A stretch of 12,946 nt of DNA from CAZTXD01 sp964617995 (GCA_964617995.1 CAZTXD010000107.1:1-12946); one strand, 5' to 3'. Counted from the first letter of the stretch, positions 1 through 6,254 are shown. Program-made: numbers and translations. The notes: a model not told the origin generated them from the sequence alone.

Positions 1-18
1 ACCCCATTTCGCGACAAG

Positions 19-52
19 CCCCATAGCGCGCATTCGATGCGCGAAAACGGGG
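19..52 (-). terminator. Hairpin just after the HhH-GPD gene, possible terminator
   Basis: A perfect 7-bp inverted repeat (CGCGCAT / ATGCGCG, 27-33 and 37-43, loop TCG) is flanked by CCCC (19-22) and GGGG (49-52), which can pair as an outer stem across a small internal loop. It lies 3 nt beyond the stop codon of the minus-strand HhH-GPD gene, where a terminator would be expected. There is no T-tract after it in the minus direction, so it is not a canonical intrinsic terminator. U-tract-less terminators are reported in Actinobacteria, which keeps the call open. Confidence 0.35.
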
Positions 53-55
53 AGG

Positions 56-631
56 TCAGTCCTGTTTGGTCTTGCCGGACGTTCGCTGGATGCGCTTCCA
101 GTCCCGGACCCGGGCGAGGGAGTCCTCGTCGTGGATGTCGGCGGCGGAACGGGGAGTGTCGTCGCCGAAGGGACCCGCCAGCTCCTCCCAACCATCGGGG
201 GCGGCACCGAAGCGCTTGGCCAGCAGCGCCAGGAAGATCTTCGATTTCTCGTCCCCGAAGCCGGGAAGGTCCCTGATCCGTTTGAACAGGGTGGAGGCAT
301 CGGGCTCATCCGACCACACCGCGGCCCCGTCACCGTCGTAGTTGTCGGTGAGGTGCACGCACAGCTTGTGGATCCGCTCTCCCATGCTCTTGGGGAAACG
401 ATGGATGGCCGGCTTCTCGGTGCAGACAGCCACGAAGTCGGCCTCGTCCATGGCGGCTATTCGTTCGGCATCGAGATGTCCCAGCCGCTCGTGGAGAGTC
501 GCCGGGCCACGGAAGGCCCACTCCATCGGCACCTGCTGGTCGAGGAGCATCCCGATGAGCGCCGCCGTTCCGTTGCTGTTGAGGAGACGATCGGCGGCCT
601 CGTCTCCGGTTATGGCCAGAGTCCCTTTCAT
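56..631 (-). CDS. HhH-GPD family base-excision-repair-like protein (uncharacterised actinobacterial family)
   Basis: The 191-residue protein resembles the actinobacterial uncharacterised HhH-GPD family. Family-like features are the N-terminal LIGMLLDQQVPMEWAF segment (residues 25-40), EKPAIHRFP (72-80), and a helix-hairpin-helix LPGFGDEKSKIFLALLAKRF (122-141). Glycosylases of the wider superfamily (Nth, MutY, AlkA) remove damaged bases; here substrate and activity are unknown. There is no C-terminal Cys cluster for an iron-sulfur centre and no signal peptide, so it should be cytoplasmic. The ATG start at 629-631 is supported by TAGGGT seven nt upstream, which suggests a leaderless transcript. 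It lies 20 bp downstream of dinB on the same strand, so it may also be read from dinB transcripts. Family assignment is firm by recall; enzymatic role is not. Confidence 0.85.
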   Translation of the reverse strand: MKGTLAITGDEAADRLLNSNGTAALIGMLLDQQVPMEWAFRGPATLHERLGHLDAERIAAMDEADFVAVCTEKPAIHRFPKSMGERIHKLCVHLTDNYDGDGAAVWSDEPDASTLFKRIRDLPGFGDEKSKIFLALLAKRFGAAPDGWEELAGPFGDDTPRSAADIHDEDSLARVRDWKRIQRTSGKTKQD

Positions 632-638
632 CGGCCAG

Positions 639-644
639 ACCCTA
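639..644 (-). promoter_or_regulatory. -10 element for the HhH-GPD gene (leaderless type)
   Basis: Read on the minus strand this is TAGGGT, followed by 7 nt and then the ATG at 631. A TANNNT box at this distance puts the transcription start at or next to the start codon. The extended 11-mer CGGGGTAGGGT (639-649) is identical to that before tal. No good -35 is visible. The AGGG within it could instead act as a weak Shine-Dalgarno sequence. Confidence 0.45.
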
Positions 645-651
645 CCCCGGG

Positions 652-1884
652 TCAGTCTCTCTCGGCCAGACGACGGAACTCCTCGGGAGCATCCCGATCG
701 GCACGGCCCATGAGGCCGGCTCGCATCACCGCCTTGTCACCGAACCGGCGGCGGATGGCATCGACCTGGCGGTCGACGGCTTCGCCGGCGTCGGCTGCTT
801 GGCTGCCGGTCCGCTCCACCTCCCCCTCGTCGAGGCCCAACTCCATCTGGATACCGGCGCCGTCGATCAGACCCGAGACCGAGATGCCGACCAGGGTCAC
901 CGGCTCGGAAGGATCCTGGCGAGCCGCCCGCAGGAGCCGCCGGGCGATCTTGACGATCGCCTCGGTAGCCGATACCGGAGCGTCGAGAGTCTCGGAACGA
1001 GCGACGATCCGGCCGTCGGGGAAACGGGCCCGCAGCGAGATCGTGCGCCCTTCTCTGTCCTTGGCCCGCAGCCGACGCCCGACTCTCTCTGCCAGCGTGA
1101 GGACCACCCGGTCGAGCTCTTCGGGGTCGGTGTGTCCCCGGCCCAGCGCCTGCTGGGACCCGATCGACTTGGCCCGGGCCCGGGGTCGCACCGGCCGGGG
1201 GTCACGGTTGGCTGCCAAAGCCGACAGGTGCTCGGCCGATGCCCGACCCAGCCACGTGGCCAGTGTCTGGACCGGAGTAGCGGCGATGTCACCGACGGTC
1301 TCCACTCCTGCCCGCCGCAGCTTGTTGGCCGTGACGGGGCCGACCCCCCACAGGATCTCCACAGGCAGCGGTGTCAGGAAATCCATCTCCTCGCCTTCGG
1401 GAACCACGATCAGCCCGTCTGGCTTGGCCACCTGGGAGGCCACCTTGGCGAGGAACTTGGTGGTGGCGACTCCGATCGAGACCGGCAGCCCGACCTCGGC
1501 CCGCACCTCCTCGCGGATCTGTGCGGCTATGTCCGGCGCCGGCCCGAAGAGATGCTGGGAGCCGCCCACCTCCAGGAAGGCCTCGTCCACGGAGATCTGC
1601 TCGATGTTCGGGGTGAATCGACGGAAGACCTCCATCACCTGCTCGGAGAAGTCCAGGTAGCGACCGAAGGAGCCGCGCACCACGGTGAGCTTGGGACAGA
1701 GTCGACGGGCACGGGATGTGGGCATCGCCGACCGGACACCGAACGCCCTCGCCTCGTAACTGGCCGCCAGCACCACGCCTTCACCCACCGCCATCGGGAT
1801 CCCGCGCAGCGACGGATCCAGCAACTGCTCGACCGAGGCGTAGAAGGCGTCCAGGTCGGCATGGAGGATGGTGGCGCCGCTCAC
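652..1884 (-). CDS. dinB: DNA polymerase IV (Y-family translesion polymerase)
   Basis: DinB is a Y-family polymerase that copies past damaged template bases at low fidelity. The 410-residue product has the family landmarks in order: HADLDAFYASVE with catalytic Asp10, the steric-gate region at Phe14-Tyr15, ASYEARAFGVRSAMP (41-55), and the catalytic SVDEAF with Asp100/Glu101. Then come SIGVATTKFLAKVASQVAKP, the thumb HhH WGVGPVTANKLRRAG, and a little-finger domain. A QMELGL stretch near the C-terminus resembles a beta-clamp-binding motif. Length is near the 350-420 usual for the family. The frame stays open upstream to 1995, but homology begins at the GTG at 1882-1884. GGAGGT abuts that GTG with no spacer, so Shine-Dalgarno use is unlikely, and a CATGAT box 6 nt upstream suggests a leaderless mRNA. 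I found no GAAC-N4-GTTC LexA box upstream, so SOS control is not evident. Confidence 0.95.
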   Translation of the reverse strand: MSGATILHADLDAFYASVEQLLDPSLRGIPMAVGEGVVLAASYEARAFGVRSAMPTSRARRLCPKLTVVRGSFGRYLDFSEQVMEVFRRFTPNIEQISVDEAFLEVGGSQHLFGPAPDIAAQIREEVRAEVGLPVSIGVATTKFLAKVASQVAKPDGLIVVPEGEEMDFLTPLPVEILWGVGPVTANKLRRAGVETVGDIAATPVQTLATWLGRASAEHLSALAANRDPRPVRPRARAKSIGSQQALGRGHTDPEELDRVVLTLAERVGRRLRAKDREGRTISLRARFPDGRIVARSETLDAPVSATEAIVKIARRLLRAARQDPSEPVTLVGISVSGLIDGAGIQMELGLDEGEVERTGSQAADAGEAVDRQVDAIRRRFGDKAVMRAGLMGRADRDAPEEFRRLAERD

Positions 1885-1890
1885 ACCTCC

Positions 1891-1896
1891 ATCATG
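1891..1896 (-). promoter_or_regulatory. Possible -10 element of dinB
   Basis: On the minus strand this reads CATGAT and is followed by GGAGGT and then the GTG start of dinB. It keeps the A at position 2 and T at position 6 of TANNNT and has the 6-nt spacing seen at other starts here. It departs from consensus at position 1 and has no clear -35, so the call is tentative. Confidence 0.3.
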
Positions 1897-1934
1897 CCGC
1901 ACCGGCGCGACCAATTCCGGATGGGAGGAGCCCC

Positions 1935-1965
1935 TTGTCGAAAGCGGCACACGGCGGGGTAGGGT
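1935..1965 (+). promoter_or_regulatory. tal promoter, leaderless type
   Basis: TTGTCG at 1935-1940 may serve as -35 and TAGGGT at 1960-1965 as -10. The spacing is 19 bp, slightly long. Six nt separate the -10 from the ATG of tal at 1972, so transcription would start at the start codon. It shares CGGGGTAGGGT (1955-1965) with the HhH-GPD gene. It lies in the 87-bp divergent gap with dinB. Confidence 0.5.
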
Positions 1966-1971
1966 TGGCGC

Positions 1972-3084
1972 ATGCCACCGGAATCCAACCTGCACCGGCT
2001 TCGACTGGCCGGGGTGTCGCCGTGGTCGGACCAGATCTCCCGTCCCATGCTCGACAGCGGGGAGCTGGAGCGCCGCATCGAGGAGGACTCGATCACCGGG
2101 GTGACCTCCAACCCGTCCATCTTCGCCAAGGCGATCGTCGGGACCGGCGATTACGACGCCGAGCTGACGGAGCTGGCGGGCCGCGGTGCCTCCACCACCG
2201 AGATCGTCGCCTCACTGATGGGAAGCGACGTACGACGGGGCTGTGACGCATTGCGCCATGTGCACGAAGCCACCGACGGGCGGGACGGTTTCGTCTCCGT
2301 CGAGGTGACCCCAACGCTGGCTCACGACACCGACGCCACCATCGCCGAGGCACGGGAGTGGGTCAAGCGCATCGATCGGCCCAACCTGCTCGTGAAGGTG
2401 CCCGCCACCCGGGCGGGCCTCCCCGCCATCCGGGCCTTGATCGGGGAGGGAGTATCGGTCAACGTGACCCTCATCTTCTCCCTCGACCGCTACCGGGAGG
2501 TGATGGGTGCCTACCTGGATGGGATCGAGTCGTACCTGGACCAGGGTGGCGACGCCTCCCGGGTGGCGTCGGTAGCGTCGTTCTTCGTCTCCCGGATGGA
2601 CACCGAGGTCGACCGCCGACTCGACGAGATCGGCACCGAAGCGGCCCGGCACCTGCGCGGCACCACCGCCATCGCCAACGCCCGCCTCGCCTACCGGGCG
2701 TTCCTCGACACCTTCTCGGGAGACCGGTGGCAGCGCCTGGCGGAGCGGGGCGCCCGCGTCCAGCGGCCGCTGTGGGCGTCGACGTCCACCAAGGATCCGG
2801 CCTTGCCCGACACCCTGTACGTGGAGGAGCTGGTGGTGCCCCACACCGTCAACACGATGCCGCTCGACACCATCGACGCCTACCAGGACCACGGTTCACG
2901 TCCCGCGGCCTTCGGGCCGGAGGAGATGGCCCTGGCCACCGGCACGCTGGCCGCGATGGGCGAGGTCGGCGTCGACTACGACGACGTGATGGGAGTGCTG
3001 GAGGACGAGGGCGTCGAGAAGTTCAGCGCCTCCTGGATCGAGCTCACCGAGGACGTGGAGCAGGAACGCTCCCGACACGTCTGA
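1972..3084 (+). CDS. tal: Transaldolase
   Basis: Transaldolase moves a dihydroxyacetone unit from sedoheptulose 7-phosphate to glyceraldehyde 3-phosphate in the non-oxidative pentose phosphate pathway, in the cytosol. The 370-residue protein carries the family signatures: GVTSNPSIFAKAI (43-55), NLLVKVPATRAGLPAI with the Schiff-base Lys142, VNVTLIFSLDRY (163-174), SRMDTEVDR (207-215), and a C-terminal block LYVEELVVPHTVNTMP (282-297). Length fits the long actinobacterial TalB-type form of about 370 residues. The ATG at 1972 is the natural start; it has no strong Shine-Dalgarno but a TAGGGT box 6 nt upstream. Transketolase, glucose-6-phosphate dehydrogenase and OpcA, which often adjoin tal in actinobacteria, are absent here. 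The gene directly downstream encodes a small membrane protein and is probably cotranscribed. Confidence 0.96.
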   Translation: MPPESNLHRLRLAGVSPWSDQISRPMLDSGELERRIEEDSITGVTSNPSIFAKAIVGTGDYDAELTELAGRGASTTEIVASLMGSDVRRGCDALRHVHEATDGRDGFVSVEVTPTLAHDTDATIAEAREWVKRIDRPNLLVKVPATRAGLPAIRALIGEGVSVNVTLIFSLDRYREVMGAYLDGIESYLDQGGDASRVASVASFFVSRMDTEVDRRLDEIGTEAARHLRGTTAIANARLAYRAFLDTFSGDRWQRLAERGARVQRPLWASTSTKDPALPDTLYVEELVVPHTVNTMPLDTIDAYQDHGSRPAAFGPEEMALATGTLAAMGEVGVDYDDVMGVLEDEGVEKFSASWIELTEDVEQERSRHV

Positions 3085-3087
3085 GAC

Positions 3088-3243
3088 TTGTCCAACCTGC
3101 AACGTCTCGGGTGGGGGCTGTTCCTCGTCAGTGCCGTCTTCTTCACCGCCGCCGCCGTACGGGACGGGGACTTCCTCACCGGAGCGGCAAGTGTCGTCTT
3201 CGGCGTCGCCTGTGTCCTGTTCCTGGCCGAAGGCCGGAGCTGA
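3088..3243 (+). CDS. Small two-helix membrane protein, 51 aa
   Basis: I do not recognise a family. The reading frame starts at a TTG at 3088-3090, 3 nt after the tal stop codon, and ends in TGA at 3241-3243, giving 51 residues. Two hydrophobic stretches, about residues 7-24 (LGWGLFLVSAVFFTAAAV) and 30-47 (LTGAASVVFGVACVLFLA), are separated by a short charged turn RDGD, as in a helical hairpin in the inner membrane. The tight spacing suggests translational coupling to tal and one shared transcript. Glycine, alanine and aromatic placement looks like real membrane protein rather than chance. It occupies the only space between tal and the convergent YceH gene, ending 6 bp from it. TTG start and short length keep this provisional. 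Confidence 0.6.
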   Translation: MSNLQRLGWGLFLVSAVFFTAAAVRDGDFLTGAASVVFGVACVLFLAEGRS

Positions 3244-3249
3244 TCGGCC

Positions 3250-3867
3250 CTAGAGGTCGTCGACACCCAGCCGGGCGAGCAGCTCCTCGAACCGGGCCTC
3301 GAGAGTGGTGAGACGCTGTTCCATACCCGATCGGTCGGCCACCCCGGTCTCTTCGGTGTGAGCCGGCCCGTTTCCCATCAGGTGAGCGACCCGCCGCTGA
3401 CTCTGGCCCGGCGAGCGGGGCAGTCGCCTCGCCAGACCCCTGCCCTCCAGGTCGTCGATGACCGCCTCCACCTCATCGATCGACCCGAAGACGGCGTAGC
3501 GCTCGCTGCGGGAGCGGATCTCGCCCCCCGTTTGGGGTCCCCGCAGCATGAGGATCGCCAGCACCACCAGGGATCGTTCGTCGACCTCGAGTGCCTCCGC
3601 CAGCTTGTGGCGGTACTTCGTCACCCGGTCTCCGCTTCTCCTGACGGGTGTGGCGAGGCCGACGTCGTGGAGCCGGACCAGCGCCGTCTCCGCCTCCCTC
3701 TCTTCCAGCGACATCACCGGATGGCGGTTGGTGGCCTGGTTGCATCCCGCCACGACGGAGCCCAACGAGAGCGGGTAGATGTCGGGGGTGGTCATCTGCT
3801 TCTCGACCAGCACTCCCAGCACACGCTGCTCGATGCCGTCCAGGGAAAGGCGCTCGTCAGGTTCCAT
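3250..3867 (-). CDS. YceH/DUF480 family protein (UPF0502)
   Basis: The 205-residue product matches the YceH family, whose members fold as paired winged helices but have no firmly known function. Landmarks are RVLGVLVEKQMTTPDIYPLS (15-34), the signature GCNQATNRHPVMSL (41-54), VTKYRHKLAE (82-91), LMLRGPQTGGEIRSRSER (106-123), and LPRSPGQSQRRVAHLMG (149-165). The last 25 residues (MEQRLTTLEARFEELLARLG) look like a short coiled coil. The frame is open further upstream, but homology and an excellent GGAGGAAG ribosome binding site place the start at the ATG 3865-3867. It overlaps the upstream PLP-enzyme gene by 11 bp, so the two are likely cotranscribed and translationally coupled. A regulatory or DNA-binding role is only suggested by the fold. 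Confidence 0.9.
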   Translation of the reverse strand: MEPDERLSLDGIEQRVLGVLVEKQMTTPDIYPLSLGSVVAGCNQATNRHPVMSLEEREAETALVRLHDVGLATPVRRSGDRVTKYRHKLAEALEVDERSLVVLAILMLRGPQTGGEIRSRSERYAVFGSIDEVEAVIDDLEGRGLARRLPRSPGQSQRRVAHLMGNGPAHTEETGVADRSGMEQRLTTLEARFEELLARLGVDDL

Positions 3868-4921
3868 CCGCTTCCTCCGGGGACGACTCGGTGATGATGG
3901 CCAGCACCCGGCTGTCTCGCCGGATGCCCAGAGACTCCCGGTCGCCCCACCGCAGGGCCGCCAATCCGGCTGCACCCGACGGTGAGGTGGCCAGGTCGTG
4001 GTGTTCCAGCCAGGTGCAGGTCTCGACGGCTTCGGCGTCGGTGACCGTCACGAAGACATCGGCCCAGAGAGCCAAACCCCCCAAGGCCAGGTGGGAGGGC
4101 TCCTTGCAGTCGAGGCGGCCCATGACGGTGGCGGGGCCGTCGGCCCGAACGGCCCTCCCGCGACGGATGCTCTCCATGAGGGGACGGGCCGAGTCCGGTT
4201 CGACCACCACCACCCTGGGATCCTCCCCCCACGTGCGGCGAACGAACCCTGCCATGGCCGCCGCCAGTCCCCCCACACCGGCTTGCAGGAAGACGTGGGT
4301 GGGCGAATCCTCCTCGTCGAGCTGGTCGAGCACCTCCGCCCCCAGCACCAGGTAGCCCTCCATCACCCGGCGCGGCACCTCGAGGTACCCCGGCCACGAC
4401 ACGTCGGACAGGATGCTCCATCCGTGGGCGGCGGCGGCCTCGGCGGCGGCCTGCATGCTCTGCTCGTAGGTGGCCCCTGCACGTATCACCTCCGCCCCGT
4501 ATGCAGCCAGCCTCTCGGCGAACACCGGCGGCACCGCCTCGCTGATGAACACCACCGCCCGGGCACCGAACACTGCCGCCCCGGCCGCCAACGACAGGCC
4601 GTGATTGCCGGCGCTGGCGGTGACGTAGGTTCGTCCCCCCAGCCTGCCTCCCGGGCGAGAGCGGGCCTCCCGGGCCAGGACGTGGGCTGCTCCCAGGGCC
4701 TTGAAGCTCCCCAGGCCCATCCGCCGGCGTTCGTCCTTCACCCACAGACGTTCCACGGCGGCTTCCGCCCCCGGATCCCGCAGCTCGACCAGCGGTGTCG
4801 GCGAGGCCACGGGGCATCGTGCCAGTAGCCCGAGAGCAGGCCCGGGATCGACCACCACTCCCGGATCGTCGAGGTATCGGGGCAAACCCGAGCCTCGGTG
4901 GGGATTGGCGAGCAGCCGCAA
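3857..4921 (-). CDS. PLP-dependent ammonia-lyase, diaminopropionate ammonia-lyase-like
   Basis: This is a fold-type II PLP enzyme of 354 residues. The PLP lysine is Lys74 in LGSFKALGAAH. ASAGNHG (102-108) is the substrate loop, QAGVGGLAAA (213-222) holds the PLP phosphate, and SPSGAAG (313-319) sits near the pyridine nitrogen. The downstream order (WPGYLEVPRRVMEGY, PTHVFLQAGVGG, VVVVEPDSARPLMESI, VMGRLDCKEPS) follows E. coli DpaL/YgeX, which splits 2,3-diaminopropionate into pyruvate and two ammonia, more than threonine dehydratase or threonine synthase. It is shorter than the ~400 residues of DpaL. The Asp in DpaL's DGNHG is Ala104 here, so substrate range may differ. The TTG start at 4919-4921 has a TAGGCT box 7 nt upstream; the gene overlaps the next one by 11 bp. 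Confidence 0.82.
   Translation of the reverse strand: MRLLANPHRGSGLPRYLDDPGVVVDPGPALGLLARCPVASPTPLVELRDPGAEAAVERLWVKDERRRMGLGSFKALGAAHVLAREARSRPGGRLGGRTYVTASAGNHGLSLAAGAAVFGARAVVFISEAVPPVFAERLAAYGAEVIRAGATYEQSMQAAAEAAAAHGWSILSDVSWPGYLEVPRRVMEGYLVLGAEVLDQLDEEDSPTHVFLQAGVGGLAAAMAGFVRRTWGEDPRVVVVEPDSARPLMESIRRGRAVRADGPATVMGRLDCKEPSHLALGGLALWADVFVTVTDAEAVETCTWLEHHDLATSPSGAAGLAALRWGDRESLGIRRDSRVLAIITESSPEEADGT
3874..3878 (-). promoter_or_regulatory. Ribosome binding site of the YceH-family gene
   Basis: Minus-strand GGAGG with a 6-nt spacer (AAGCGG) to the ATG at 3867. It lies inside the end of the upstream PLP-enzyme gene and decides the start against longer in-frame options reaching to 3975. 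Confidence 0.8.
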
Positions 4922-4928
4922 GTGGACG

Positions 4929-4934
4929 AGCCTA
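4929..4934 (-). promoter_or_regulatory. -10 element for the PLP enzyme gene (leaderless type)
   Basis: Minus-strand TAGGCT followed by 7 nt and the TTG start at 4921. It falls in the 42-bp gap after the cyclase stop codon and suggests a separate promoter for the PLP-enzyme/YceH pair. No good -35 is visible at the proper distance. Confidence 0.4.
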
Positions 4935-4963
4935 GATCGAGGCCCGGGGCGTGGCGAGGCGTC

Positions 4964-6196
4964 TCAAGAGGGGGTGGCGGATCCGGCGGTGCGCCGGGCC
5001 TCCAGATACCAGGTGGGGAGCATGCCCTTGCCCTTGACCTGTATCTCGCCCCGGGGACTGCACATGAAGCCGTCGGAGATGAGGGAATGGGTGGCCTCCG
5101 ATATCTGGATACGATCGGGCTCGCCGTGGGACTCCATGCGGCTGGCCGTGTTGACCGTGTCACCCCACACGTCGTACTGGAACTTGCGGTGGCCGATGAC
5201 GCCGGCGACGGCCGGCCCCGAGTTGATCCCTATTCGGAACCGGAGCGGCGTCCCCTCCCCGTACTCGAGCATGTCGAGCGCCATCGCCGCCACGGCCTGG
5301 GCATGGTCCGGGCGAGCGACCGGCACACCGGCGGCCACCATGTAGCCGTCGCCGATGGTGCGGATCTTCTCGCAGCCGTAGCGATCGGCGAGGTCGTCGA
5401 AATAGGAGAAGACCGTGTTGAGCTGATCGACCATCTCCTCCGGGTCGAGTTGGAGGGTTCTCTCGGTGAAGCCGACGATGTCGGCGAACAGCACGCTGAT
5501 CGAGTCGAAGCGCCGAGCGGTGGTCCTGCCGAACTCCTTCAGCTCGGCGGCCACCTCAGCGGGCAGGACGTTGAGGAGCAGCCGCTCGGCCCGTTCCCTC
5601 TCCAGGGCCAGACGAGCCAGGAAGTACATCAGCACCGAGGTCACCATCGCCAGATTGCCGATCATCACCACCGCGAACAGCGTTGCCGTGAGGGCGCCGG
5701 CAGGGGCGGGGCGGCTGGCGGCGAGGGATTCCTCCAGGAACGCAAAGGCAACGGCGCCCACTATGTAGAGGGCCCCCACCACAACGGCGGGTCGGCGGCC
5801 CAGCATCATCGCCAGGGCGAAGGTCATCGTGATTCCCCACATCAGGTAGCCGCCCGAGTTGGCGAACCCGCCCAGGCTGACGTGGAGGGTGACCTGGTTG
5901 GCCACGGAGGCGATCAGGGCGAAGAAGGCGACCGCTGCCACCCGGCCCGTCACGGCATGCCACACCCAGGAGGCGATGTAGGCGACGGCCAGGGCCAGGG
6001 TGGCCCAGGCGCTGACCGGTTCCCCGGCGGCGAAGAACACCACCGTGAACACGATGGCGAACACGGCGGCGCCTCCCAGAGCACCGGCGACGAGGAGCGC
6101 GATGGTACGGGGGCTCTCGATGGTGGCGAGGGCACCGGCCGGCTGGGTACGGGCGGCGAGGCGGCCCCAGAAATCCTGATTGCCGGGTTGGTTCAC
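4964..6196 (-). CDS. Membrane-bound class III adenylate cyclase
   Basis: The 410-residue protein makes cyclic AMP from ATP. Residues 31-195 contain about six hydrophobic helices (roughly 32-57, 62-80, 84-105, 115-132, 136-154, 167-195), with no recognisable soluble sensor domain. A short linker ERAERLLLNVLPAEVAAELK (201-220) leads to the catalytic domain. Metal-binding aspartates are Asp239 in FADIVGFT and Asp283 in IGDGYM. The adenine-selecting pair is Lys277 (EKIRTIGDG) and Asp342 (YDVWGDTVNTASRM), and the transition-state residues are Asn349 and Arg353. All are present, so it should be an active homodimeric adenylate, not guanylate, cyclase. The GTG start at 6194-6196 follows a GGGAGG site and loses a spurious 75-residue extension that runs back into pcrA. 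A perfect hairpin sits directly upstream. No CRP-family gene is in the window. Confidence 0.93.
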   Translation of the reverse strand: MNQPGNQDFWGRLAARTQPAGALATIESPRTIALLVAGALGGAAVFAIVFTVVFFAAGEPVSAWATLALAVAYIASWVWHAVTGRVAAVAFFALIASVANQVTLHVSLGGFANSGGYLMWGITMTFALAMMLGRRPAVVVGALYIVGAVAFAFLEESLAASRPAPAGALTATLFAVVMIGNLAMVTSVLMYFLARLALERERAERLLLNVLPAEVAAELKEFGRTTARRFDSISVLFADIVGFTERTLQLDPEEMVDQLNTVFSYFDDLADRYGCEKIRTIGDGYMVAAGVPVARPDHAQAVAAMALDMLEYGEGTPLRFRIGINSGPAVAGVIGHRKFQYDVWGDTVNTASRMESHGEPDRIQISEATHSLISDGFMCSPRGEIQVKGKGMLPTWYLEARRTAGSATPS

Positions 6197-6200
6197 TGTT

Positions 6201-6206
6201 CCTCCC
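6201..6206 (-). promoter_or_regulatory. Ribosome binding site of the adenylate cyclase gene
   Basis: Minus-strand GGGAGG with a 4-nt spacer (AACA) to the GTG start at 6196. It begins one nt after the end of the 6208-6252 hairpin, so structure in the mRNA could affect access to it. Confidence 0.75.
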
Positions 6207-6207
6207 T

Positions 6208-6252
6208 TCTGTGAACGGAAATGCACCCGCCAGGTGCATTTCCGTTCACAGA
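6208..6252 (-). promoter_or_regulatory. 20-bp perfect inverted repeat between pcrA and the adenylate cyclase gene
   Basis: The arms TCTGTGAACGGAAATGCACC (6208-6227) and its exact reverse complement (6233-6252) enclose a 5-nt loop. On the minus-strand transcript the hairpin starts 2 nt after the pcrA stop codon and ends 11 nt before the cyclase start, just before its GGGAGG site. It could be a rho-independent-like terminator or attenuator for pcrA (no U-tract follows, arguing against the classical form), an mRNA stability element, a translation-control hairpin, or a dimeric regulator's operator. TGTGA and TCACA lie at its ends but too far apart for a CRP site. The repeat itself is certain; its function is not. 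Confidence 0.7.
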
Positions 6253-6254
6253 TG

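Noticed and set aside
131..1962. Long plus-strand open frames (509 and 387 codons) opposite dinB and the HhH-GPD gene
   Set aside because: Arg/Ser/Pro-rich translations without motifs, typical of GC-rich shadow frames; both minus-strand genes have strong family signatures.
1885..1995. A 37-residue N-terminal extension of DinB
   Set aside because: DinB homology starts within a few residues of the GTG at 1884, and the extension would cross the tal start and promoter.
3223..3237. Small hairpin CTGGCC-GAA-GGCCGG near the end of the small membrane protein gene as a bidirectional terminator
   Set aside because: It lies within the coding frame, has a short stem with a G-T pair and no T-tract on either side, so I do not call it a terminator.
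4898..6214. A 438-codon plus-strand frame opposite the adenylate cyclase
   Set aside because: His/Gly/Glu-rich translation with no recognisable domain; it mirrors the codons of the well-supported cyclase gene.
6210..6250. CRP or LexA operator within the pcrA-cyclase palindrome
   Set aside because: TGTGA and TCACA are present but 31 nt apart instead of 6, and GAAC/GTTC are 27 nt apart instead of 4, so neither known site is matched.
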